Shown piece by piece: positions 1-8,618 of a stretch of 40,580 nt of DNA. This DNA is from Bacteroidota bacterium (GTDB lineage: Bacteria; Bacteroidota; Bacteroidia; Cytophagales; Cyclobacteriaceae), in assembly GCA_018266395.1 (NCBI GenBank), contig JAFEAM010000041.1, forward strand, positions 1 to 40,580. Direction: 5' to 3'. The notes below the pieces were generated by a model. It was not told the origin of the DNA. It was given only the letters and a program-made list of their open reading frames with translations, and searched no databases. Position 1 is the first letter of the stretch. Every line of letters starts with the position of its first letter. The position numbers and the translations under genes were made by a program.

Positions 1-24
1 GGCTGCCCTTTTGAGACAGCCCCG
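1..24. repeat. Possible insertion-sequence terminal inverted repeat or hairpin
   Basis: The first bases form an imperfect hairpin (GGCTG pairs with CAGCC across a loop containing CTTTTGAGA). Read on the minus strand, positions 24-8 give GGGGCTGTCTCAAAAG, which resembles the terminal inverted repeats of several transposase families (for example IS1182-type ends). No transposase is inside the window, so this may be the right end of an element lying to the left, or simply a terminator of the preceding gene. The call is weak. Confidence 0.25.
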
Positions 25-303
25 GAGTTTAGCGGGATTGGTTATTGATGTCGTGCACAAGACCAACGGATGAGAAAGTCCTGGAGGACACAGAGCTGTT
101 TGTCTGATGCATGCCTTTGTCTGTCTTGCTTCGTCGCAGCGTCTCCCGTGAGGGGACTCTGCGAGGAAGTTGTAAAGAAAACCTCGCCCTAAAGGACAAA
201 GTTCCTTCAGGGCTTCGGTGGAGTGAGATTCATTTGACGGCACGCTGGCGCATGCCGTTAATAAACACTGCCCCTTCAGGGCAGTACCATGGATAAGTGA
301 TTT
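25..303. repeat. Gene-free stretch with palindromic modules
   Basis: No convincing coding region. Positions 134-163 hold a degraded copy of the 9-bp-stem palindrome (CGCAGCGTC ... GACTCTGCG) that recurs elsewhere in the window. Around 240-290 there is a dyad (ACGGCA ... TGCCGT) followed by CTGCCCCTTCAGGGCAG, the same module order seen at 5496-5560 and 6618-6670. Short open frames here are composed of these repeats. Confidence 0.55.
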
Positions 304-1250
304 GCTACAAACTTGAACCCTCTGGGGCTTAACACAGGTTTCGCCAATGAACGAACAGTCACAATATTGATTCGCTGGAATTCTCTTGTATTCATCCGTG
401 CCATCCGTGGCAATCATTCATCAGCAAACGAACTACCGGGCTTTTGCTAAGAAAACCATAGCCACGGAAGCACGGAGCTTTTGCTCAGGTAAAATGCAGT
501 TTCACGCGAAGGCGCCAAGCCGCAAATGCTCTTGCTAAAAACAAGTTTCCCTCGCAAGCTCGGGAGACCGCAAAGAGATGGAAAACACGCGTTCCGTGAA
601 CCATGGCGAGCTTCCGAGCGATGCGAGGGCTACTTATTTATTATTAAACGAATTGCGGCTTGGCGTCTTTGCGTGAACCTTCACGCTACAAACCTTGAAC
701 CCCTCTGGGGTTTAAATACAGGTTTCGCCAATTAAACGAGCAGTCATGATTTTGATTCGCTGGAATTCTCTTGTATTCATCCGTGCCATCCGTGGCAATC
801 ATTCATCAGCAAACGAACTGCCGGGCTTTTGCTAAGAAAACCATAGCCACGGAAGCACGGAGCTTTTGCTCAGGTAAAATGCAGTTTCACGCGAAGGCGC
901 CAAGCCGCAAATGCTCTTGCTAAAAACAAGTTTCCCTCGCAAGCTCGGGAGACCGCAAAGAGATGGAAAACACGCGTTCCGTGAACCATGGCGAGCTTCC
1001 GAGCCATGCGAGGGCTACTTATTTATTATTAAACGAATTGCGGCTTGGCGTCTTTGCGTGAACCTTCTCGCTACAAACCTTGAACCCCTCTGGGGTTTAA
1101 ATACAGGTTTCGCCAATGAACGAACAGTCACAATATTGATTCGCTGGAATTCTCTTGTATTCATCCGTGCCATCCGTGGCAATCATTCATCAGCAAACCA
1201 ACTACCGGGCTTTTGCTAAGAAAACCATAGCCACGGAAGCACGGAGCTTT
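304..1250. repeat. Tandem repeat, 2.5 copies of a ~381-385 bp unit
   Basis: The units begin at GCTACAAAC at 304, 685 and 1070, giving periods of 381 and 385. The third copy stops near 1250, where the sequence diverges. Copies 1 and 2 are almost identical apart from scattered substitutions and a few small indels. Every unit carries two large imperfect inverted repeats: one with arms at 395-411 and 461-476, and one with arms at 501-525 and 653-677 (23 of 25 positions pair, the two exceptions being wobble-compatible); in copy 2 the latter lies at 886-910 and 1038-1062. A third inverted repeat is nested inside (549-563 with 614-629). There is no gene-like content. Confidence 0.9.
501..677. repeat. 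Inverted-repeat element inside tandem unit 1
   Basis: The left arm 501-525 (TTCACGCGAAGGCGCCAAGC...) and right arm 653-677 (TTGCGGCTTGGCGTCTTTGC...) are reverse complements at 23 of 25 positions. They enclose a 127 bp core with its own inverted repeat (549-563/614-629). The transcript could fold into one long branched hairpin. The second copy lies at 886-1062. Motifs such as GGCGCCAAGCCGCAAA and CTTGGCGTCTTTGCGTGA resemble short intergenic repeats seen in unrelated bacterial genomes; I cannot name a family. Confidence 0.75.
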
Positions 1251-1421
1251 TGCCCGGAAAAATTGGGTGTTGCCCTTCCTGAACGTCACATGGCTTCAAC
1301 TATGTTCACCATCGCAGAGTCCCTGAAGGAGACTCTGCGGGGAAGACAGCTTTTTGATTGTGTGCGTGGTGGATAAACACTCTCTCCCAGTCTTCATCTT
1401 TGACAACCTCACCAAGGGTAC

Positions 1422-1447
1422 AGATGCCTGTGTCCTCACAGGCATCT
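1422..1447. repeat. REP-like palindrome, module B copy 1
   Basis: This is an 11-bp perfect stem with loop TCCT (core GCCTGTG-TCCT-CACAGGC). The same core occurs at 5642-5667 and, directly in front of a decayed RAYT transposase, at 17317-17344. The shared loop and stem suggest one REP family mobilised by a RAYT. Confidence 0.75.
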
Positions 1448-1560
1448 TGAAAATCAAAACAACAATTCCATCTAAGTCAATCCATCGCAGAGTCCCTGAA
1501 GGAGACTCTGCGGGGAAGGCAGCCCAGGTTTACGGTTGGGGACTACAAGCCCTGAAGGGG

Positions 1561-1605
1561 CTCAATTCATTAGCGGTGCGCAACGCGCACCGCTAATGAA
1601 TTGAG
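1561..1605. repeat. Perfect 21-bp-stem palindrome (module C)
   Basis: The two 21-nt arms are exact reverse complements separated by AAC. It is flanked by CCCTGAAGGGG on the left and GAGCCCTGTAAGGGCGGAGT on the right. The same flanks, inverted, surround the shorter palindromes at 5496-5524 and 6618-6644, so it is one member of a repeated composite element. The stem would make a very stable hairpin in RNA. Confidence 0.8.
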
Positions 1606-1925
1606 ATCAGTGGAGCCCTGTAAGGGCGGAGTTTGTCGAAAATCATCAAAGATGTCAAGTCGCAGGAGGTGACATGCGACGGTCTGTGAGATCACAGACG
1701 TCTTTGCCTGTTGGAGAGATTGTCCAAGGGTGTAGATCTTAGAATCAACACCCCAATTCCTTCCAAATTCAATCCATCGCAAAGCCCTGAAGGAGACTCT
1801 GCGCGGAAGGCGTCGCCAATAGACTTTTGGACTTATTATTTGTGCTACCCCTCAAATTCTTATACGATTTCTAATTGCCAGATCAGATCAATTTGGCTAA
1901 ACTCGTCACCTTATTCAACAATCCA

Positions 1926-4900
1926 ATGATCCGTATCCTTATCCTCATGATGTGCGCTTCGTCCGTATTCGCACAGAAGAAAAGTACTGTGCCCTCCGGC
2001 ACTGAGACCAAAAGTGAACTTCCTGCACTGCCTGGGCTCAAGTTCAGGAATATCGGACCGGCCGTAACCTCCGGTAGGATCTCTGATTTTGCTGTGAACC
2101 CCAATAACTTCAATGAATACTTTGTGGCTTCGTCCTCAGGAGGGGTATGGAAGACCGTTAACGGCGGCACCACGTACGAGCCTGTCTTTGACGGAGAAGG
2201 ATCCTATTCCATTGGCTGCGTGGCGATCGATCCGGCAAATCCCAACGTAGTATGGGTGGGGTCAGGCGAAAACAATAATCAACGCAGTGTCTCCTATGGA
2301 GATGGTGTGTATAAATCTGAAGATGGCGGCGCCACCTGGAAGAATGTCGGCCTCAAGACTTCCGAACACATCGGCAAGATCATCATCGATCCTGCAAACA
2401 CGAATATCGTATATGTCGCTGCCATCGGCCCGCTCTGGAAAGAAGGAGGCGAACGCGGCGTTTATAAAACCACCGACGGAGGCAAGACCTGGAATCTCTC
2501 ACTGAAACTTGATGAACATACAGGAGCCAATGACCTGGTCATGGATCCCAGAAATTCCTCGGTCCTTTATGCATCTGCACATCAGCGCCGGCGCCATGAC
2601 TTTGGATATGTGAGCGGTGGCCCGGGTTCAGGCATCTACAAAACCACGGACGGCGGCGCCACTTGGGAGAAGGCAAATACCGGCCTCCCTTCTGGTGACA
2701 AAGGAAGAATTGGGTTGGCCATCTCCCCTGCCAATCCTGAATTCATCTATGCCATTGTCGAGGCCTCCAAGGATGCCGGCTTCTATCGTTCTACCAATCG
2801 AGGAGCGAGCTGGGTCAAAATGAGTGACCATCAAACCGGGGGCAACTACTATAACGAAGTCATTGCCGATCCTAAAAATCCCAACCGGGTGTATACCATG
2901 GGCTATGCCATCAGCGTGAGCGATGACGGCGGCAAGACCTTCAAGCCCATCGGAGAGAAATCCAAGCACGTCGATAACCACGCCTTGTGGATTAATCCCA
3001 ACAATACCAACCACATGCTCAATGGTTGTGACGGAGGCATCTATGAGACTCGTGACGGAGCCAGGACATGGGAGTTCAGACAAAACTTGCCGGTAACGCA
3101 ATTCTACAAAGTTGAAGTTGATAACAGCGAGCCCTTCTATTTTGTCTATGGCGGCACGCAGGACAATTTCAGCCTGGGTGGCCCTTCCCGCAACCGCAGC
3201 GAAAACGGCATACCGAACGATGAATGGTTTGTGACCAACGGTGGGGATGGTTTCGAGAGTGCCATTGATCCGTTCAATCCGAATATTGTCTACGCACAAT
3301 CGCAGCATGGCGGGCTGGTGCGCTTTGATAAGGCTACCGGCGAGTCGACAGGCATTCAGCCCAAGCCTGGAAAGGGAGAGAACGAGTATCGCTGGAACTG
3401 GGATGTACCGCTTTTCACCAGTCACGACAAAAAGGGAAGAATCTACTTTGCAGCAAACAAAGTATTCAGAAGCGATGACTACGGTAACACATGGCAGACC
3501 CTCAGTGATGACATCACCCGGCAGCTCGACCGCAACAAGATGCCTATCATGGGCAGGGTTTGGGGCGTGGATGCGGTGGGCAAGAATGACGGCACAGCAC
3601 CTTACGGTACAGTGAGTGCCTTTTCTGAATCACCGAAGAACGAAAATCTGCTGGCAGCCGGAACCGACGACGGACTCATACAGGTGACCTTAGATGGAGG
3701 AAAGACCTGGAAGAAATCCGAGGCTTTCACAGGAATCCCATCAATGACCTATGTCTATCACCTTCTCTTTTCGCAGCATGATGAGAATGTGCTGTACGCT
3801 ACGTTCAACAATCACAAGCGTGGCGACTTCAAGCCCTATCTCATGAAGAGTACCGACAAGGGCGCCACCTGGACTTCCATTACCAGCAACCTGCCGGAGC
3901 GAGGATCCACCTTCTGCATCCAGGAAGATTTTGTAGATCAAAACTTGCTGTTTGCCGGGACGGAGTTTGGCATCTTCTTCTCCAATGATGGCGGCAAAAA
4001 CTGGAGGCAGATCAAGGGCGGCATGCCTACCATAGCCATCAGGGATATTGCCATACAGAAGCGGGAAACAGATCTGGTGCTGGCATCCTTTGGCCGCGGA
4101 TTTTTTGTGCTGGATGATTACTCATCCCTGCGAAACCTGAAGCTGACAGAGGGAAAGGAAGCCTATCTCTTCCCCATCAGGGACAGCTGGATGTATGTGG
4201 AAGACAATCCACTGGGAATACGTGGAAAGGGGTTCCTTGGCGAATCTTATTACAGGGCCGACAACCCGCCGGTTGGTGCCATCTTCACCTACTTCTATAA
4301 AGAGGACTTGAAGACACGCAAGGACAAAAGACAGGACGAAGAGTCGAAACTGGCGAAGGACAATAAGGATGTGCAATATCCTGCTTACGATAAACTAAAG
4401 GAAGAATCAGATGAAGAGTCACCCTATCTCCTGTTCACCGTCCGCAATGAAAAGGGAGATATCATCAGGAAGCTGAAGTCCGGCGCCAAGAAAGGCGTGA
4501 ACCGAATCACCTGGGACTTCCGCTATCCCAGTTCCAACCCGATTCGTTTGAACCAGGGGCCGAACGACAATCCTTTCCAGCCCAACGATGTGGGACAGTT
4601 GGCCGCTCCAGGTAATTACACCGTCACACTTTCAAAAGTGATTGATGGGGTGGTCACTGATCTTGCAGGCCCGGAGAAGTTCACCGTGAAAGTTCTGCCA
4701 GGTACTACCCTTCCAGCCAACGACCGTCCCGCATTGGTAGCCTGGCAACGCAAAGCTGCAGAATTGCAACGCAGTGTCCAGGGTGCAAACAACATACTGG
4801 GTGATGCCAACAATAAGGTGAAGTTCATGAAGGAGGCTATCCTCAGTGTTGCCAAACCGCAGTCCGACTTCCTCAAAGACGTGAATGATATCGATAAGAA

Positions 4901-5198
4901 ATTGAAAAGTATCTCCCTCCGGCTAAACGGCGACCGTGTCGCCGGGCAACTCGATATCGACACCCCGCCACCCGTAACTTCACGGTTGTTCAGCGCCATC
5001 TATGACGGCTACGGGACAACTTCGGATCCCACCACTACCATGAAGGATCAGTTGAACATTGCATCGGAGGAGTTCGATGCCATTCTCAACGAACTGAAGA
5101 CAGTGGTCAATACCGACATCAAAGCCCTTGAGAAGAAACTGGAAGATGCCGGTGCGCCCTATACCCCCGGACGCGTGCCGGATTACAAGAAGCAGTGA
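1926..5198 (+). CDS. Exported BNR/Asp-box repeat protein (VPS10/sortilin-like glycosyl hydrolase fold)
   Basis: This is a 1090-residue exported protein. The ATG at 1926 is preferred over an upstream TTG at 1875 because it gives a compact signal peptide (MIRILILMMCASSVFAQ). After residue ~30 comes the family opening FRNIGPAVTSGRISDFAV, followed by at least nine Asp-box motifs (SEDGGATW, TTDGGKTW, TTDGGATW, STNRGASW, SDDGGKTF, SDDYGNTW, TLDGGKTW, STDKGATW, SNDGGKNW) typical of tandem beta-propellers in sortilin/VPS10-like proteins. Residues ~850-930 look like an Ig/FlgD-type sandwich (SGAKKGVNRITWDFRY) and the C-terminus is helical. Such proteins are abundant in Bacteroidota and are usually annotated as glycosyl hydrolases, but the substrate is unknown and the enzymatic role unproven. 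It stands alone between two repeat blocks. Confidence 0.9.
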   Translation: MIRILILMMCASSVFAQKKSTVPSGTETKSELPALPGLKFRNIGPAVTSGRISDFAVNPNNFNEYFVASSSGGVWKTVNGGTTYEPVFDGEGSYSIGCVAIDPANPNVVWVGSGENNNQRSVSYGDGVYKSEDGGATWKNVGLKTSEHIGKIIIDPANTNIVYVAAIGPLWKEGGERGVYKTTDGGKTWNLSLKLDEHTGANDLVMDPRNSSVLYASAHQRRRHDFGYVSGGPGSGIYKTTDGGATWEKANTGLPSGDKGRIGLAISPANPEFIYAIVEASKDAGFYRSTNRGASWVKMSDHQTGGNYYNEVIADPKNPNRVYTMGYAISVSDDGGKTFKPIGEKSKHVDNHALWINPNNTNHMLNGCDGGIYETRDGARTWEFRQNLPVTQFYKVEVDNSEPFYFVYGGTQDNFSLGGPSRNRSENGIPNDEWFVTNGGDGFESAIDPFNPNIVYAQSQHGGLVRFDKATGESTGIQPKPGKGENEYRWNWDVPLFTSHDKKGRIYFAANKVFRSDDYGNTWQTLSDDITRQLDRNKMPIMGRVWGVDAVGKNDGTAPYGTVSAFSESPKNENLLAAGTDDGLIQVTLDGGKTWKKSEAFTGIPSMTYVYHLLFSQHDENVLYATFNNHKRGDFKPYLMKSTDKGATWTSITSNLPERGSTFCIQEDFVDQNLLFAGTEFGIFFSNDGGKNWRQIKGGMPTIAIRDIAIQKRETDLVLASFGRGFFVLDDYSSLRNLKLTEGKEAYLFPIRDSWMYVEDNPLGIRGKGFLGESYYRADNPPVGAIFTYFYKEDLKTRKDKRQDEESKLAKDNKDVQYPAYDKLKEESDEESPYLLFTVRNEKGDIIRKLKSGAKKGVNRITWDFRYPSSNPIRLNQGPNDNPFQPNDVGQLAAPGNYTVTLSKVIDGVVTDLAGPEKFTVKVLPGTTLPANDRPALVAWQRKAAELQRSVQGANNILGDANNKVKFMKEAILSVAKPQSDFLKDVNDIDKKLKSISLRLNGDRVAGQLDIDTPPPVTSRLFSAIYDGYGTTSDPTTTMKDQLNIASEEFDAILNELKTVVNTDIKALEKKLEDAGAPYTPGRVPDYKKQ

Positions 5199-5400
5199 GG
5201 TAGGATCAAGGGGAAATCTCGTTTGTCTCTCGCCATTTGCTTGAACCTAGAGGCGCGCCTTCCCCGCAGAGTCTCCTTCAGGGACTCTGCGATGGAGATC
5301 CGTTTCAAAGGCCAAATTCTATTGGGGAATTTTGTCTACACAGAGTCCCCTCACGGGATACTCTGCGACGAAGCGGACACAACCATCACTTGCGACATCT

Positions 5401-5573
5401 CGTCACAGACTGTCTCATTCCTCGACCTTGTGTATAACATCCATAACTATAATCGCCAAACTCCGCCCTTACAGGGCTCTGCCAAATGGATAACCTTCAG
5501 CGGCGTGCGTTGCACGCCGCTGAATAAACCGGGCCCCTTCAGGGCCTCACGGGAGACTCTGCGAGGAAGGCAG
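5401..5573. repeat. Direct repeat DR-1 (left of ORF6N gene)
   Basis: About 173 bp that closely matches 6523-6694 in the same orientation. It contains CTCCGCCCTTACAGGGCT, a palindrome with 13-bp arms at 5496-5508 and 5512-5524 around GTT, GGCCCCTTCAGGGCC and a half module A. The pair brackets the ORF6N gene. A more divergent, inverted relative lies at about 1486-1700. Confidence 0.85.
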
Positions 5574-5641
5574 AATATTAATGTAGGTAAGTATGTGAGG
5601 TTTCAGACCTGTTAGCTCCTGGGCTACTTCTCCAAGGATAT

Positions 5642-5667
5642 AGATGCCTGTGTCCTCACAGGCATCT
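5642..5667. repeat. REP-like palindrome, module B copy 2
   Basis: This is an 11-bp perfect stem with loop TCCT, identical in core to 1422-1447. The following ~70 bp (spacer plus module A) also match 1447-1512, so the repeat unit is larger than the hairpin. Confidence 0.75.
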
Positions 5668-5822
5668 TCAAATCAACACAACAATTCCTTCTAAAGTCAA
5701 TCCATCACAGAGTCCCTAAAGGAGACTCTTCCAGGAAGAGAGTCCCTCTGCATGAAAAAACAACTTTTTGATTGGATGCAAGGCGGATGACTACGCGCAA
5801 GAGGCGGGATCAAAAGGAGATC

Positions 5823-6359
5823 TCATTTATCTCTCCCCTTTTGCCTGAAGCCGATTCGGGTTGTTGACTTTGGAGTGGAGATCAGCTCCTTAAGATGGTC
5901 GAATACCACGGCGAAATGCCGGTCGTGCTTTGACAGTTCCCTTTCGACTTGTCCCAGTTTGAGCAATATCTCCTTGTTCTGCATGACGATTCCACGAAGC
6001 TTGATGTAGAATCGCATGATATGAATGTTCACCTGGACTGCCCGATCACTTTTCAAAACACTGGACAACATCAGTACGCCATGCTCAGTAAACGCATAAG
6101 GTGGAATTCTTCTCCCTCCCCATGCCGAACTTGAGGTCGCAAATTGCGACCTCAAGTTTTCCCATTCGGAATCAGATAACTGGAACATGAAATCAGCAGG
6201 GAATCGCTCCATATTCCGCTTTACCTGCTCATTGAGCCGCTTGGTTTCAACCTGGTACAGTTCCGCCAGGTCAAAATCCATTATCACTTTGTTCCCTCGG
6301 ATGTGAAAAATCTTTTTAATGAGAACCTCATCCGGAATGGTCACTATTGGCAAGTCCAT
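5823..6359 (-). CDS. ORF6N-domain protein (phage-type putative DNA-binding)
   Basis: A 178-residue protein. Residues ~10-95 match the ORF6N domain: HIRGNKVIMDFDLAELYQVETKRLNEQVKRN is the family start, followed by RFPADFMFQLSDSEWENLRSQ and the PPYAFTEHGVLMLSSVL motif. The C-terminal ~70 residues are helical (MQNKEILLKLGQVERELSKHD), probably a coiled coil. ORF6N domains are shared by phage anti-repressor-like proteins and many solitary chromosomal genes of Bacteroidota; the function is not established. It is monocistronic and surrounded by palindromic repeats, with direct repeats on both sides, which suggests an insertion or a mobile cassette. ATG at 6359. Confidence 0.9.
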   Translation of the reverse strand: MDLPIVTIPDEVLIKKIFHIRGNKVIMDFDLAELYQVETKRLNEQVKRNMERFPADFMFQLSDSEWENLRSQFATSSSAWGGRRIPPYAFTEHGVLMLSSVLKSDRAVQVNIHIMRFYIKLRGIVMQNKEILLKLGQVERELSKHDRHFAVVFDHLKELISTPKSTTRIGFRQKGRDK

Positions 6360-6843
6360 GGACGAATGTAGGTCCCGTGAAAAGCTCAGGCAATCTGGTT
6401 TTCCTGACGATTTGCCTGATGTCGATTCGTGCCTTTACCGCAGGTCTCCTTCAGGGACTTTGCGAGGAGATGACTCAAGCGCTGGTAGGAATTAATTTTA
6501 CATGAGGTAAACAGGATTGTCTCGTCACCGACCGTCTCATTCCTCGACGTTGTGTATGACATCTATGACGATTCCCGCCAAACTCCGCCCTTACAGGGCT
6601 CCGCCAAATGGATAACCTCAGCGGCGCGCGTTGCACGCCGCTGAATAAACTGGGCCCCTTCAGGGCCTCACGGGAGACTCTGCGGTGTAAGGCACGGCAT
6701 GCAACTTTTTTATTGGATGGCATGTGGATGAGAAACATCCATCAAGCCTTAGCCACAATATTTGAATCATCCTGCCAATACCCAGAAGCCAGAGGCCAGA
6801 AGCCGTGTCCTCACCGACATTCTTTTTGACAACTAACAACAGC
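6360..6843. repeat. Palindromic repeat block right of the ORF6N gene
   Basis: No gene is seen. The block contains a degraded module A around 6440-6467 and direct repeat DR-2 at 6523-6694. The remaining sequence up to the dehydrogenase stop at 6844 is unremarkable. Confidence 0.7.
6523..6694. repeat. Direct repeat DR-2 (right of ORF6N gene)
   Basis: About 172 bp closely matching 5401-5573 in the same orientation. It contains a palindrome with arms 6618-6629/6633-6644 (one mismatch) around GTT, and GGGCCCCTTCAGGGCC. See DR-1. Confidence 0.85.
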
Positions 6844-8499
6844 CTATATCTTCGGCCTGAGCTTCTTGACTTCCTCAGCTGTCACCGGCTCGGCCTTGTT
6901 CCCGAATGTGTTTCGGACGTAGGTGAGCACATCGGCAATCTGCTGATCGGTAAGGAAGTTATGAGCAGCCATTGTATTGCTGTAGGTTTCACCCTTGATT
7001 ACCATGGGCTGGGTGAGTCCATTCAATACAATGGAAATCAGCACACGCTTGTCTCCCGTTACTAGGGGAACACCATTCAAAGGAGGGTTCATGCCAGGTG
7101 CACCTCTTCCGGTGTTCATATGACATGAAACACAGTATTTGTCATAGACGCGTTTGCCGGCATATAGTTCAGGCGCAATAGGTTCAGGATTCTCGAGGAC
7201 GGGAGGCACAAATAACTTATGATCTTCGGCCACCGGAATTTCCTTCGGGTAGTACATGATTCTCCATATCCGGCCATGCATGCTGTCGGAGATATAGAGT
7301 GAACCATCAGGGCCTTCTGCCAGGCCACAGGGACGGAAGAAAGCGTTGGAAGGATCGGTGATGGCAGGCTGCCCTATGAAGCCGTCTGCAAAGACTTCAT
7401 AAGGACCCGTCGGTTTTCCGTCCTTCATGGGAATGAACGCAACCTTGAATCCCTGTTGCTCATGGCCCAGGCGATTCCAACTGCCATGGAAAGCAACGAA
7501 AGCACCATTCCTATAACGTTCGGGAAAAAGTTTCCCCTTATAGATAAGTACGTCGTTGGGTCCCCAATGACCAGGGAATCCCATGAGGGGGTCTTTCGCT
7601 TTGTCACAACGATCAGATTTTGTGCCGTCGCCACCATACTCCGGGTTGGTGAATTTCTTATTCTGGATGTGATCGTAATAGCAGTAAGGCCAACCCATAT
7701 CGTCACCCTCTTGCAAATCGAAGAATATCTCTGACGGAAGCTCGAGGTTTTGCTCTTCTGTGTAATACTCATCCCAATAGCGATGCAGATCGTCGCGGCC
7801 GTGCTGCAAAGCGAATACCTTCTTTGTATCCGGATCCCAGGTAAGCGCCACCGCATTGCGGATTCCGGTTGCCCAACGGTGTTGTAAATCTTGCTTCTGA
7901 CCCAGGGTGTTGTCATCAAACTTCCAGATACCGGCGCGGGTCTCTAGTTCCTTGCAGGGATCGTCACCGGGAGAATGACCGGTACGCAGTTTCATCTCAC
8001 AGCAGTTGCTGAGCGAACCGACATTCACGTACATGCCGCCCTGGTCATCAAATGTGAAGGGCTTTTCCATGTGGCCCCCACCCTCTACCAAAGTCACGAG
8101 TGTGTCCATTTTCGTTTCCGGAAGGAGCTGACCTTCCGGAAGCCTGGAGCGGTATACGTGAGTACGATCAGAATAATAGAGGTAGCCCTTGTGCAACTCA
8201 ATGCCAGTGCCGGTTACGTCTGAATATCCTTTGATAATATCAGCCCGCCCATCTCCTGAGGTATCGCGGATGGCAAGGATTCCGTTGCCATCCTTTGTCA
8301 GACGGGCAAGGTGGAGGTAGATGTCACCGTTCTGGTTGATGGCCATGTGCCGGCCCCGGCCCAAGGTGTCGGTCACCACCACTGCGGCAAATCCTTGCGG
8401 GAGGGTGATGCCACCATTGTTAAGGTCTGGCGTGAGAGGTTGGGCAGGTTTCTGGCATGAAAGAAGGACAATCAGCGAAAGAATACCGAGATAGCGCAT
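6844..8499 (-). CDS. PQQ-type sugar dehydrogenase lipoprotein with C-terminal cytochrome c
   Basis: A 551-residue predicted lipoprotein (MRYLGILSLIVLLSCQ; lipobox LLSC with Cys15). Residues ~30-425 resemble the six-bladed soluble glucose/sorbosone dehydrogenase propeller (motifs RHMAINQNGDIYLHL, GDDMGWPYCYYD, HGSWNR, GLAEGPDGSLYISDS). Residues ~440-545 are a class I cytochrome c domain with haem motif CVSCH at 456-460 and a likely axial Met at 510 in NTMAAHNFLTDQQIADVLTYV. In this family a sugar or aldose is oxidised at PQQ and electrons pass to the haem and on to the respiratory chain at the periplasmic membrane face; the actual substrate is not readable from sequence. It is divergent from the LytTR gene with ~120 bp between start codons. 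Confidence 0.9.
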   Translation of the reverse strand: MRYLGILSLIVLLSCQKPAQPLTPDLNNGGITLPQGFAAVVVTDTLGRGRHMAINQNGDIYLHLARLTKDGNGILAIRDTSGDGRADIIKGYSDVTGTGIELHKGYLYYSDRTHVYRSRLPEGQLLPETKMDTLVTLVEGGGHMEKPFTFDDQGGMYVNVGSLSNCCEMKLRTGHSPGDDPCKELETRAGIWKFDDNTLGQKQDLQHRWATGIRNAVALTWDPDTKKVFALQHGRDDLHRYWDEYYTEEQNLELPSEIFFDLQEGDDMGWPYCYYDHIQNKKFTNPEYGGDGTKSDRCDKAKDPLMGFPGHWGPNDVLIYKGKLFPERYRNGAFVAFHGSWNRLGHEQQGFKVAFIPMKDGKPTGPYEVFADGFIGQPAITDPSNAFFRPCGLAEGPDGSLYISDSMHGRIWRIMYYPKEIPVAEDHKLFVPPVLENPEPIAPELYAGKRVYDKYCVSCHMNTGRGAPGMNPPLNGVPLVTGDKRVLISIVLNGLTQPMVIKGETYSNTMAAHNFLTDQQIADVLTYVRNTFGNKAEPVTAEEVKKLRPKI

Positions 8500-8563
8500 A
8501 GAATGGGTTTGGTGGAACGAAGATAAGCGTTAGTTCTTGCTCTGTTCACAGATTTAAAGCCAC

Positions 8564-8594
8564 TTTGAACTTTAATTCCCGTGCTTTAGATTTT
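8564..8594 (+). promoter_or_regulatory. Candidate promoter of the LytTR gene
   Basis: TTTG (8564-8567), 19 nt, then TAGATTTT (8587-8594) fits the Bacteroidota consensus TTTG-N19-TAnnTTTG with one mismatch at the last base. Transcription would begin ~24 bp before the ATG at 8619, which argues against the upstream TTG start at 8565. Confidence 0.5.
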
Positions 8595-8618
8595 CGGGTT
8601 TTACCAGAGGCCTTCATC

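Larger units (their letters stand above)
1251..1925. repeat. Mosaic of short palindromic modules, no gene
   Basis: The stretch holds at least three module types. Module A, stem CGCAGAGTC/GACTCTGCG with a 9-nt loop, lies at 1313-1339 and 1486-1512, with a degraded copy at about 1774-1802. Module B, GCCTGTG-TCCT-CACAGGC, lies at 1422-1447. Module C, a perfect 21-bp stem, lies at 1561-1605. The block 1421-1512 (B, spacer, A) reappears at 5641-5735, and part of it at 1733-1802. The block around 1486-1700 is a reverse-oriented relative of 5401-5573. Short open frames in the region lie across these repeats and show no family resemblance. Confidence 0.75.
5199..5822. repeat. Palindromic repeat block between BNR gene and ORF6N gene
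   Basis: No gene is seen. The block contains module A at 5265-5291 (reverse orientation), a relative at 5341-5367 and a degraded one near 5706-5730, module B at 5642-5667, and the composite direct repeat 5401-5573 with its 13-bp-stem palindrome. Short open frames here (for example 5223-5615) are made of repeat sequence and have no recognisable protein family. Confidence 0.75.

Noticed and set aside
526..1219. Two near-identical open frames (526-735 and 911-1219) with the same protein start.
   Set aside because: They are produced by the two copies of the tandem repeat, overlap the inverted-repeat arms, and resemble no protein family.
304..1250. CRISPR array or satellite of short repeats.
   Set aside because: The unit is ~385 bp with no short repeat/spacer alternation and no cas genes nearby.
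2628..3425. 265-codon open frame opposite the BNR gene.
   Set aside because: It lies wholly antisense to a gene with clear Asp-box repeats and has no recognisable motif.
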